Source of the DNA: Chlorophyllum brunneum
Lineage: Eukaryota; Basidiomycota; Agaricomycetes; Agaricales; Agaricaceae
Reading direction: 5' to 3'
NCBI GenBank assembly: GCA_963576785.1
Contig: OY756144.1
Span: 558,001 to 622,000, forward strand
DNA: 64,000 nt
In this document: positions 33,855 through 44,420 of the stretch, one piece after another
Position numbering within the stretch: position 1 is the first letter of the stretch
Layout: the number at the start of each line of letters is the position of its first letter
The notes under the pieces: model-generated
What the model was told of the DNA's origin: nothing
The model's database searches: none
What the model saw: the letters and a program-made list of their open reading frames with translations, nothing else
Program-made: the position numbers and the translations under genes

Positions 33855-35099
33855 ATGAGCAGCAGTAGCTCATCAAGAACACTGAGAAGACACAGAGCTC
33901 CGAGACCAACAGACATCCAGGGTTCACCCATAGCAACAGGATCCAAACGATCAACAGAATCAGAAACCCCTGAAGGTCTTAAACGGCAGAAATCCGAACA
34001 CAGCGTAGATGAGAATACAGCTCTATTTGAAACCGAATTCAACATAGAAGTTGCCGAGAGCACATCCGATATAGATATTGCCGAGACCTACGAGAAAGAA
34101 TCCGAACACAGCACAGACGAGGAACTAGCCCCATCTGAAGAAGAAATCGACACAGAAGTTGCCGACGCCACAGCCAATATAGAAATTGCCGAGACCCACA
34201 GAAACAAACACAGTGAACCAGAGACAGAACCAGAGATGCCAGAAGAAGTCAACGTCCCAAAGAACCTAGCTCCAGAGCCAGGATATTTCAATGGAGATAG
34301 AACCCAATTTAACGATTGGTGGAGAGCAATATCCTTATGGTTGATGTTCAACAAGATAGACGAAGAAGAACAGAAGATAGTAGCAATTTTGGCAAGAATG
34401 AAAGGGGGACTAGTAGGCCCTTATGCCAACACGCAGCTGCAAGCCATCCAGAACAAGAAAACACCAGATTGGGATGACTTTACAAAGGAAATGGAAGCCA
34501 CATTTTCCTTGGGAAATAGGAAAGCCATAGCAGAAGGAGAAATCGAGACATTCAAACAAGGGAAAAAGAACACGGCAGATTTCTTAATCGAATTCGAGGC
34601 ATTGAAAGCCCAAGCGGGGACAGACAACACCCACACAATATTCCTCCTCAAACGCCACACCAGAGCAGACATCATTTGAACCATAGTAGGCTACCCGACA
34701 ACCTCCGTCCCAACAACATACACCAAATGGAAAACCACAATCCTCACAGTAGGACAAGGGTATGAAGCAATGGACATCACCCGAGGAGATGTCAGAACCA
34801 CCACCGGAGTTACTTATGGAGGTAGAGGACAACCCATGGAGATAGGAAGACAAAGGGCAGACACCGATCAAAATGGAAAACCAAGGTGCTACAACTGCAA
34901 CCTTTATGGGCATATCGCCAAATACTGCAGGAAGAAGATGAAAGTCACATACACCAAGATAACGTGTTACAATTGTGGCAAACAGGGCCACATCTCGAAA
35001 AACTGCTGGGCGCCTAAGAAAGTGCATATCAGAGAGATCAATGAGGACGATGAACAAGAAATGGAGGAGAAAGAGGATTTTGTCGAAGGCTCCGAGTAG
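33855..35099 (+). pseudogene. Retrotransposon gag (capsid-nucleocapsid) with one in-frame stop
   Basis: ATG 33855 opens a Ser/Glu-rich N-terminal region followed by a capsid-like core (FNDWWRAISLWLMFNKIDEE, then DWDDFTKEMEATF and FLIEFEALKAQAG) typical of fungal Ty3/gypsy gag. A single TGA at 34677-34679 interrupts it after RADII. The same frame continues to 35099 with two zinc knuckles, CYNCNLYGHIAKYC and CYNCGKQGHISKNC, that bind genomic RNA. The stop fits a CGA-to-TGA change. Pol follows in another frame (-1 relative to gag) that is open across the gag end, suggesting programmed frameshifting in the ancestor. Intact, it would package element RNA in virus-like particles. Confidence 0.9.
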
Positions 35100-35101
35100 G
35101 C

Positions 35102-38100
35102 GCAAACCCGCGAGCCAATAAACCTAGAGTTTCTGTTCTATCTCACAATAGACAATACGTAATCCCCCAGAAATGAAACTCTATGCGCGAACTTCTCCTC
35201 GACTCAACAATCCAGACAAGAAAAGGACGCAGACCAATTACAACCCTTGTAGACTCCGGATGCACCCACACGTGCATAGCACAATGAACAATAGATGAAG
35301 AACAGATCCCGACTAAACCCCTGGAAACCCCGATCAGAGTAATCAATGCCGACGGAACAGAAAATAAAAAAGGAGAGATAACGGACAAAGCACAACTGAT
35401 ATTAAACAACGGCAACCACATGGAACAAATCGACGCTCTAGTAACACAATTGGAAAGCACAGACTTATACCTCGGACACGACTGGCTGGTCAAACATAAC
35501 CCGGAAATTGATTGGAACAATCACGTCATACAATTCACCCAATGCCCAGATGATTGCAAAATATCACATAGCGACATACAGTTCAACGAGAGAATACGGA
35601 CAGTCAAAGAACACATTGAAGAGAAAAAGGCAGACCGGACAAATGACAAAGATCTACCACCATACCTCTGACGATACACCCACCTATTCAACAAGAAAAA
35701 CTTTGATAAACTACCCGAGCATATGGTATGGGACCACGAGATAAACCTGTCTGAAGATGCACCCCCGGTACTACAGTCCAAGGTCTACCCAATGATGATA
35801 ACGGAGAAACAGGAACTACAGAAGTTCCTTAACGAGAACCTCGCCTCAGGACGAATCAGACCATCACAATCCCCCTACGCCACCCCATGCTTCTTTATAC
35901 CAAAAAAGAATGGAACGAAACATCTGGTACAGGATTACAAAAAGCTGAATGAACACACCATCAAGGATAAGATGCCACTGCCACTCATAAGTGAAGTCCT
36001 AGACTGGTTAAAAGATGCGAAGGTGTTCAACAAGCTCGATATCATTTGGGGATATAACAACGTCAGGATCAGAGAAGGGGATGAATGGAAGGCAGCGTTT
36101 GTAACAAACAGCGGATTATTCGAACCTATGGTCATGTTCTTCGGGATGAGCAATTCACCGGCGACCTTTCAGAGGATGATGAACACGGTATTTTGGGAGA
36201 TGTTACATGAGGGTACGCTCGTCAACTACATGGACGACTTTGTCATTCCAGGAACCACTCAGGAAGAACTCGAGGAAAGAACAACGCAGTTCTTAGACAT
36301 TGTAGCCAGGCACCAGCTTTACTTCAAGTGGTCAAAATGTGTGTTTGACGCGAAGGAAATACCCATACTAGGCTTTATAGTGGGACAAGGCAGCGTTAAA
36401 ATGGAGGAAGAGAAGGTGAAAGCAGTGAGAGAATGGCCAACACCCAAATCCGTGAAAGACATCGAAAAATTCCTGGGTTTTGCAAACTTCTACCGACGAT
36501 TCATACAAGACTTCAGTAACATAGCAACACCCCTACACGAGCTGAAGAAGAAAGATGCGCAATGGTCATGGTCGGAACGATAACAACAGGTGTTTGAAAA
36601 GATCAAGGAAAAGGTCACGAACAAACCAGTACTAGCAATGCCCCAAGACAAAGGACAATACAGAGTAGAAGTGGATGCATCGGGATATGGAGTAGGAGCG
36701 GTATTATCACAAAACCAGAACGACCAGTGGCACCCAATTGCCTTTCACTCGAGAACAATGATACCGGCAGAACGAAACTACCAAATCTATGACAAGGAAC
36801 TACTAGCAATCCGAGAAGCGATCAAAACGTGGAGACAATACCTACTTGATGCCGACAAACCATTTGAGATATGGACGGACCACAAGAACTTAGAATACTT
36901 CAGAAAACCGCAACAACTCACAGGACGACAAGCAAGATGGCAACTGGAATTACAGGAATATCACTACACACTAAAACACATACCCGGGAAAACATACACG
37001 AAAGCAGATGTGCTATCAAGACTAGCAAAAATGGACATAACCAGAGACAACACAAACATCACGCTATTACCCGACCACCTATTCAATAACACTATCACCG
37101 AGATCAGACAAATTTGGGAGATATCGGGAGAAGAAGACCTGAAACACCAATTACAAAACGAGCAAAGAAGAGAAATACAGTGGCTAAGAGAAAAGGAGAA
37201 ATGACCAGAGGAAATATGGGAAACGGATGGATTGCCCATGTTCGAAGGAAGAATATACGTACCACCAAACGCCAAGTTACGCCAAGAAATACTCCAACAA
37301 CACCACGACAGAACAGACATAGGACACCTGGGACAGCACAGAATGATCGAACTCCTCAAAAGGACATATTGGTGGCCACAGATGCACAATGATATTAAAC
37401 GATACATCAAGGGATACAACACATGTCAGTAAAACAAGATACTCCGGACACGACCTACCACACATCTCTATCCACTACCGATACCCACCGGACCATGGGA
37501 AGAAATATCAATTGACATGATAGGACCACTGCCAGAATCAGACAGATATGACACGATACTTGTCATTGTTGATCATTTCAGCAAAATGATCAGACTATGC
37601 GCAGTTAACACCACCCTATCATCCAAAGAGTTAGGAGATATTTATCGTGACGATATATGGAGACAACATGGGATACCCCGCAGAATCATCAGTGACAGAG
37701 GCCCACAATTCGCATCAAAGTTCATGGCAGAACTTTGCAGAGCAACCGGCATCCAACATAACCTATCCATGGCATACCATCCACAAACAGACAGTCAGAC
37801 AGAGTGTATCAACCAGGAGGTCGAGGCATACCTCAGAAACGTAATCAACCATACGCAGGACAACTGGAAGAAATGGCTCAGCACAGCAGAATTCCAGTAT
37901 AACGACAAAACACATAGTGCTACAGGACATTCACTGTTCCAGATAGTATATGGGCGACATCCATGGAAAGGGAATATCTCAAACACATCCAAGGCACCTG
38001 TGATCATGGAACAAATACAAGAGTTACAAGACATACGCCAAAAAATGATCGAGATGCTACAACAGAGCCAGACGCAAATAGAGAAACAGAATAGCACAAA

Positions 38101-38581
38101 ACCAGAGCACGAGTACAAGGCAGAAGACCAAGTTTGGCTTGAAGCAGACAATATTAGGACAACAAGGCCGACAAAAAAACTTGATCACAGGAGATACAGA
38201 CCATTCAGGGTAAAAGAGAAAATAGGTGAAACAAGCTACCAATTGGAGCTACCTGAAACATGGGCGATACACGACGTGTTTAACAGCAGACTCCTCTCCC
38301 CCTATCACAAACACGAGTATGACAGCCAGCATACTCCACCACCACCGATCCCCAAGATAATCAATGATGAGAAACACTACGAGGTAGATGAAGTCCGAGG
38401 ACACCACACCAAGGGAAAACAAAAACAGTACCTAATATACTGGAAAGGATATATGTCCGAAGAAGATACATGGGAAGATGAAGCAAATCTGGAAAATGCC
38501 AAGGAAGCAGTACAAGAATTTATGAGCAAGATTTTGAGGACGAAACCTATAAAAAGGGGAGGTAAAAAGCAGCAACTATGA
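35102..38581 (+). pseudogene. Retrotransposon pol polyprotein with six in-frame stops
   Basis: One continuous frame carries all pol domains. Protease: TLVDSGCTHT. Reverse transcriptase: RIRPSQSPYATPCFFIPKKN, DIIWGYNNVRI, MFFGMSNSPATFQRMM and the active site NYMDDFVI. RNase H: VEVDASGYGVGAVLSQN and YDKELLAIREA. Integrase: a zinc region HH...GHLGQHRMIELL...YNTCQ, then SIDMIGPL, IISDRGPQFASKF and the last acidic residue near TECINQEVEAYL. A C-terminal chromodomain (YLIYWKGYMSEEDTWE) is thought to target integration to modified histones. Stops fall at 35174, 35285, 35669, 36581, 37202 and 37430 (TGA or TAA only). No frameshift was found, so it was a single polyprotein until recently. Confidence 0.93.
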
Positions 38582-38678
38582 ACAACAAACCTCGCATTCC
38601 AAGTAACCACTACACTCAACGCATCACTCGCTGTATCCACTTTACCCTCGACTTTGCCAACTATCTTCATAACATACC

Positions 38679-39516
38679 ATGCCCGCCAAACGCCAACTTA
38701 CTCCATACCCCTACCTCAAAGAATTTGATGAACTCATCCCAGAAAGAACCAGCCATGAGGAGCTTGTGGAAGGAGAAACCCTAGTAGATACCATAATACT
38801 ATTGGGCACAGCAATGAAAGCAACCCAAGAAGGCACATCTAAAATAATGGACACCTTATCCGAGGCCACTCCGAGACTCAACCAGTTCATCATCGATGAA
38901 GGAAGGAGAGACCAATTGGAGAGACACTTATACGAGATCAATGACAACCTGCAACTCATCGTCATCTCCAATATGCGAGCCCGGATGCACAGCATCCTTG
39001 TAGCCCTAGCCGAACAACTCAATACGTACGAGTCAAGGAATACAGACAACCTCTCCCACCATATCGTTAACCGACTACTTGTTAGTAATGATCCGTTCCC
39101 CATCCAACATCACATCTGTCACAAATGCAAACAAAAGACACAAGAAGCAACCGCCGCCGACCAACTACTTCACCCCGACATCGAAGAAGAAGTAGCCCAC
39201 CTCCAAACTATCCTCACCACGGTAGTACCCCCTATCACACCCATGACCTTCCACCCACTGCAAGGGTATAACACGTTGAAATCGGAAGGCAAAAAGGACA
39301 ATGAATACTGGAGGGGCATAGTGCATAAGCTCTTAAGCAATCACACCAACAACAACACCACGTACAATAATCACACCCACTTTCTGTTCAAAGAAGGACC
39401 GCCACACGCACCCCTCTGGATTGGCTTATAACGTGTCGATAAGGCACCCCTCATCGGAGGAAACAAGAAGGACTTGGCCAGAGCTCTGGGAGCGGCCGTA
39501 CCTATGAACGAGTAAA
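38679..39516 (+). pseudogene. Accessory third ORF of the retrotransposon, unknown function
   Basis: After pol, ATG 38679 (MPAKRQLTPYPYLKEFDELI) opens a frame interrupted only by TAA at 39429-39431 and ending at 39516 (about 278 codons). It has helical segments (DQLERHLYEINDNLQLIVIS), a possible metal-binding CHKCKQK, and a conserved block FLFKEGPPHAPLWIGL. No signal peptide or transmembrane helix is seen, so it does not look like an envelope protein. The second partial copy (40486-40674) keeps CAA at 40590-40592 where this copy has TAA, showing the stop is a recent C-to-T change and that the ancestral ORF extended to 39516. The function is not recognised. Confidence 0.75.
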
Positions 39517-39609
39517 TGCTCATCGCATTTTCCTACCTTCTCCAAAGTCCGTATGTTTTATTTTACAAAGGACCCTTACAGTAATACGCATCATGAGGAC
39601 ATGAAGCTT

Positions 39610-39622
39610 GAAAGGGAGGTAT
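39610..39622 (+). other. Polypurine tract
   Basis: GAAAGGGAGGTAT directly precedes LTR2. It is the expected plus-strand primer site of an LTR retrotransposon, marking LTR2 as a genuine 3' LTR. Confidence 0.75.
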
Positions 39623-39916
39623 TGTTATGAACTATAGATAGACCGTTCATTCCTATCTTGCGCCCGTTACCTCGTGTACCCTCCTACATGTTTCACTTCT
39701 CGTTTCATCCCCTGTTTCACCCCTAGAGGCTATGCCTCCTATCTGACTCATTTACTCCTCTCCCTTATTATTAACCGTCACCACCAGTATATAAAGTGTA
39801 GTAATACTTGATGTATTCCTTACACTTTACCAATCGTATCATCCCTTCTTCCTTTCTCTACTTTCCTTCCTTTATCCAAAGGTTTGCAACCTGAGTCAGA
39901 GACTAAGGTTGTAACA
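39623..39916 (+). repeat. LTR copy 2 (3' LTR)
   Basis: The 294-bp repeat is bounded by TGTTAT...GTAACA and has only one copy of the 19-bp end unit. It differs from LTR1 at about 16 positions, too many for a recent pair, and its right flank (CCCACCATATC) is element sequence rather than host DNA. It therefore belongs to a second element nested in the extra ORF of the first. Confidence 0.9.
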
Positions 39917-40774
39917 CCCACCATATCATCAACCGACTACTTGTTAGTAACGACCCGTTTCCCATCCAACATCACATCTGTCATAAATGCAAACAAAAGA
40001 CACAAGAAGCAACAGCTACTGACCAACTACTTCACCCCGACATCGAAGAAGAAGTGGTCCATCTACAAACCATCCTCACCATAGTAGTACCCCCCATCAT
40101 GCCCATGACCTTCCACCCACCGCAAGGATATAACACACTGAAGTCGGAAGGCGAAAAGGACAACAAATACTAGAGGAACATAGTGCATAAGTGTTACGAC
40201 CTTAGTCTCTGACTCAGGTTGCAAGCCTTTGGGTAAAGGAGAAGAAGTAGAGAAAGGAAGAAGGGATGATACAATTGGTAAAGTGTAAGGAATACATCAA
40301 GTATTACTACACTTTATATACTAGTAGTGGTGGCTAATAATAAGAGAGACGAGTAAACGAGTCAGATAGGAGGCATAGCCTTTAGGGATGACACAGGGGA
40401 TGGAACGAGGAGTGAAACAAGTATGAGGGTACACGAGGTAACGGGCGCAAGATAGGAATGAACGGTCTAACTATAGTTCGTAACAATAAGCTCTTAGGCA
40501 ATCACACCAATGATAACACCACGTACAATAACCACACCCACTTCCTGTTCAAAGAAGGACCACCACACGCACCCCTCTGGATTGGCTTACAACGTGTCAA
40601 CAAAGCACCTCTCATCGGAGGAAACAAGAAGGACTTGGCCAGAGCTCTGGGAGCGGCCATACCTATAAATGAGTAAATGCTTGTCGCGTTCTTCCTACCT
40701 TTGCCAAATTCCATATGCTTTATTTTACAAAGGACCTTTACAGTAATACACATCATGAGGACATGAAGCTTGAA
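39917..40774 (+). repeat. Second, partial copy of the accessory ORF, split by LTR3
   Basis: Bases 39917-40191 repeat about 39055-39333 (CCCACCATATC, ACCGACTACTTGTTAGTAA), and 40486-40774 continue with about 39323-39612, including the ORF end and the CATGAAGCTTGAAA that precedes the polypurine tract. TGG in the first copy reads TAG at 40171-40173. This is the 3' part of the outer element. Confidence 0.85.
40192..40485 (-). repeat. LTR copy 3, reversed solo LTR
   Basis: The 294-bp copy is in reverse orientation with a single 19-bp end unit. It is flanked on both sides by ATAAG (40187-40191 and 40486-40490), a perfect 5-bp target-site duplication, so it inserted independently into the accessory ORF copy and then lost its body by LTR-LTR recombination. 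Confidence 0.92.
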
Positions 40775-40832
40775 ATTGAACTCCTTTGTGGCTATCAAGC
40801 CAATTCGACACGAAATGCTGGAAATGCAATGG

Positions 40833-41145
40833 TGTTACGAACTATAGATAGTGTTACAAACTATAGATAGACCGTTCATTCCTATCTTGTGCCCGTCACC
40901 TCATGTACCCTCATACTTGTTTCACTTCTTGTTTCATTCCCTGTTTCACCCCTAAAGGCTATGCCTCCTACCTGACTCGTTTACTCCTCTCCCTTATTAT
41001 TAACCATCACCACTAGTATATAAAGTGTAGTAATACTTGATGTATTCCTTACACTTTACCAATTGTATCATCCCTTCTTCCTTTCTCTACTTCCTTTCCT
41101 TTATCCAAAGGCTTGCAACCTGAGTCAGAGACTAAGGTCGTAACA
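40833..41145 (+). repeat. LTR copy 4
   Basis: This 313-bp LTR has the tandem 19-bp end unit as in LTR1, differing from it at about 7 sites. AATGG sits on both sides (40828-40832 and 41146-41150). Its left 58 bases copy the host flank of LTR1 instead of the polypurine tract expected at a 3' LTR. Confidence 0.9.
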
Positions 41146-41299
41146 AATGGCTCACTTTGCTCTGGAGCAAGACCTGCGGAATGCTATCCTCCAAAATCCA
41201 CATGGGTTGGAGAGGCAGTGGCTTGAAGCTCTGTACTCGTATGTATATGGTGTGGCATTCTGATGTTCCTAGCATGTTGAAGGTACCTTCTCATAATAC

Positions 41300-41960
41300 T
41301 CTTGTAATTTGTGATGTAGAAGTCGTGATCTCTTGCAAGGCCTTTCCTGTCAGAAATTTGGTATTGGGGCTTTTGTCCGTTTACATTTGACTTGAACATT
41401 CCTCACGACGTTGACGCAATGCTATCTTTCACGTTTGAGGAAGCTCTCGGACAACCATATCACGTGTATTTGTTCGTCAATGGGTGGATGATGGGTAAAT
41501 GTGTTGGAAACCTTGGTACATGACGAACCATACGCTATTTGACACCAAGGTATTGATTACTGGTTTTCCACGGCTTTTTCATAAACCCCAGTCTAAGTAA
41601 AACAATAATCCGGCATGGTCTGCACATAGTAATGCCCGCGGATGAAGCAAAGTCCGATGATGAATTTGACTCAAATGCCACGCAAAGCCAAATTCGCCGA
41701 AACTTGAATATCCACACAATATACGGCGTCGTTGAATGCGAGTCCAAGCCCTACGATGTGTTATGGCGGGCACGGGGTTCCTCCCTGTCAAGTTTATCCC
41801 CTGACTGTCCGATGGGATTCCCTGTGTGTGTCTTGACGCATCTCATCGCCCTACTTCAGAGTCCATACACAGAAAATTCGCCAAGTCGTCTGACTGGCAC
41901 TCATGGTGGTAAATACTCCTTAAAAGGATCCCATTGTATTTCGGGGCCAAGTAAATAGGT
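41300..41960 (+). pseudogene. Ruined third GH35 copy (3' end plus flank)
   Basis: This aligns with the last exons and 3' flank of GH35 copy 2 (about 32020-32850). Landmarks are CTTGAACATTCCTCACGACG, GTCAATGGGTGGATGATGGG, AATCCGGCATGGTCTGCACA and CTTAAAAGGATCC. Frames are broken by stops and a deletion joining sequence matching about 32290 to about 32500. Catalytic parts are missing. It lies on the far side of the retrotransposon, so the element inserted between gene 2 and this remnant. Confidence 0.8.
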
Positions 41961-42016
41961 AAGGAACACAGTGGAAAGACGACTTCGGGAGCATAACAGA
42001 CATGAGATTCAGGTAA

Positions 42017-43486
42017 CTATACCCACTGTCCTTCGAGGGCCTCTGCCTCTGGAGGATGTTTCTCTACTTGCTCGCCTAACTCCTGGAAGACACGATTGAT
42101 ACTTTCCTTGCTCTCTCCTTCCTCGGTCTTTTGTAATGCTAGAAACGGAAACGTTCAAACCCAAGATCTGTAAAGAGACTAGTAATGACTGACCTTCACC
42201 TCTCCCTTCTCCCAAACTCTCTTCTAATCCCTCTTCTCCAGACCTTGCGGCTATCATGAGTAACTGAGTGTTCAAGTAATCCAATAATTCGGGTGTCTCG
42301 CATGAGGCGAAGCGTAATCCATATTCTTCTCGACCTCTGGTAGGTTCAGTCTCGCCCTGTCCAGCAGCGCCGAAAACGTCATGCATCACCCATTCAGGGT
42401 ACTCGGCTCCTTTGCTGCGAATGGGTTGACCACCGGTCACGGGTGCCAAAGGGTTCTTAACCTGGATGATAAAAGACGACGCAGTGAAGATACCAAGCTC
42501 CCTTTGAACATCGCCCAATTCGTCTGGAGATGGGTGTGAGAGGTGATAACCGAGGTGCGTTTCCCGTTTAGAAGGAGTGGAAGCTTCAGTGTTCACAATC
42601 GCGTATGCTCCACGACCTGCAAGTCGGTTCGCAGCCTCATGGCGCGTACCTGGTGAAGGTTGATAGGAATACCCCCGCTGCATATCACAAACATAGGATC
42701 ACTTACCTCTTGTCTTCGTTTCGTACTCTTTTGGCCCAAGACCCGATCGCAGTTCATCAAGATTGTCTCCCATAGCTGTGACAGTTGCCCAGAAAACTTG
42801 TTTGCGCCCGCCTTGGGTACCAAGCTGTTCAGGATCTGGGAGGTGTTTCTTGCCTATGGTAACCAGTCGATATTTTTGTTTGGGTTGATCCAAGGAAGGT
42901 TGGGAAGGAACGACGTCTGCTCCCGGCTCGAGGACTTTCATTTCTGCTGCTTCAGACTTCTCTGGATCAGACTTTCCTTGAATACCGGTGCTCTTTTCTG
43001 CACTCTCTGCGGCCGCCGAAAATTCGGGTGAACGAGGAATTAATAACATATGGAAGTTGCGGACTTCATCCAGGGAGTGCGCTTCTTCGAGTTGGACGCG
43101 AGGTCGGTAGAAGAAGTAAATATGACCTCTCTCAATGACGCCTATTCCACATTGTCTAGCAACCTACTGGATCGACTCATGGAAGCCCGCGCACCTGGTT
43201 GGTAGACTTTCCCGACCTTGCGTCCCTCCTCCACTTTCTGGCGCTTGACTGGGGGTTCTTCCCCGGCCTTGTCTCCGTTTCCTTCTACTCTCTCCGTATC
43301 ACGCTTCTCACCCGTAGTGGTCTTCTCGTCATCCCCCTCCTCTCCAATTTTTGTTTCAGTTTTTGCTGCCTTTCCACCCCCCTCCCTTGGTTCGTGCTTT
43401 CGCCCCTTGGACCTTCCACCCCTTTTGTGGGTAGGCGAGGCTTTTGTAGTTACTCCGGCTCTTGCTTGGTGCCTGGTGGTGGGCAT
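42017..43486 (-). CDS. Conserved fungal protein with basic, low-complexity N-terminus
   Basis: The start is ATG 43486 (MPTTRHQARAGVTTKAS). The first exon encodes a Lys/Glu/Gly-rich region (HKRGGRSKGRKHEPREGGG, VKRQKVEEGRK) with nuclear-localisation-like basic clusters. The next exon starts VIERGHIYFFYRPRVQLEEA with HSLDEVRNFHMLLIPRS, then KYRLVTIGKKHLPD and FWATVTAMGDN. After a GT..CAG intron the protein reads KTRGTRHEAANRLAGRGAYA, SSFIIQVKNPLAP, EYPEWVMHDVFG and LLDYLNTQLLMIAARS. The last exon ends EALEGQWV at 42017. This matches a widespread fungal family of unknown function (pattern IYFFYR.RV..EEA, then GEGVYAI and FVISVKNP), known to me only from hypothetical proteins. The frame is intact. 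Confidence 0.75.
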
Positions 43487-44420
43487 GATTGCAAGAAACA
43501 AATGCAATAAGAAACGCGACTGGATACTGAGTACTCCTATTTATGACGTCACCGGGTGGGACCGGTCAAAAAATGGGGTAGAGATGGGCGTAAGGAGATC
43601 ATGTTGTATTGTAACAGTTGGATGTTGCCTGCTCGAAAATATAGGAAACAGACCGTGTAGCAACGCGATGGCAGTTTTCCAAATTCTACCGACGGCCGGG
43701 TCTCTAGGCACGAAGAGAGACAGCCTTCGTCCTTTGTATATCACATCTACCATTTTTTAGATCTACAAGTCTGACTCCGGTTTCTCGGCCCATTCAGAGC
43801 CATCCATGGATCATTCTGACCGGGATAGGATGGGCGATACAATATGGACTGAACCCCAGCTCGAACAACCAAAATAAAGTAACACGTGATATTTAAAGTC
43901 CGGGAATTCTGAAATACATAAGTAGTGCATGAGCTTGGCAAGCCGTACTCAGCGGGGTCTCGAGCTTAGGGCTGAAGTGCTTCAGTGCAGTGATGGGCAA
44001 TTACTGACCAAGTATGACCAGTATGGTTATAGGTTATGGTTATAGTCAGTGATGGGTTATAACCTGATGTAACCAAGTTAGGTAGGAAAACCTGGCAGTG
44101 CAGGCCAGCATTGACAGATTGTCCTCATCTGATAGAATATACATATACATAGTACTTCTGCTTTACCCCTTCTTAATTTCTTACCACCATCTTCCTCTTT
44201 TGGACAGGTGCTTGATGTGGACTAGAGATTAGCTACATTATGTCTAGAAACCTTAGATAAACATTATACAAAATATCATAAAAAATATTTGTTGGACACC
44301 ATTTTCGGTTAGGGACATTGGGGAGTCTCAATTAACTACGATTGCGGAATGGGTGTCGGAAATGCTTATGTAAACACCTCATGTGCCAAATTCCTTCAAG
44401 CCATCCAGTCTCTTTCAACC
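43487..44420. other. Divergent intergenic region with short GGTTATAG repeats
   Basis: This separates the minus-strand conserved protein from DCS1. It contains an imperfect direct repeat around 43985-44095 (CAGTGATGGG twice; TATGGTTATAGG and related units) and an AT-rich tract at 44250-44295. It presumably contains both promoters. No gene is seen. Confidence 0.5.

Larger units (their letters stand above)
33449..41145 (+). mobile_element. Degenerate, nested Ty3/gypsy chromovirus complex
   Basis: The order is LTR1, primer site, gag, pol (protease, reverse transcriptase, RNase H, integrase, chromodomain), an extra ORF, polypurine tract and LTR2. These are followed by a second partial copy of the extra ORF (39917-40191 and 40486-40774) interrupted by a reversed solo LTR (LTR3), then LTR4. 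AATGG flanks the whole. All gag and pol breaks are single in-frame stops with no frameshift, so the element is inactive but not ancient. The composition is AC-rich on the plus strand, unlike the neighbouring genes. The chromodomain, self-priming site and gene order place it among fungal chromoviruses. Confidence 0.93.

Noticed and set aside
34088..35105. Minus-strand frames opposite gag (for example 34584-35105)
   Set aside because: Cys/Val-rich antisense shadows caused by the AC-rich composition of the retroelement.
43985..44100. Possible CRISPR-like or satellite array
   Set aside because: Units are short, imperfect and few; it is a simple tandem repeat in a eukaryotic intergenic region.
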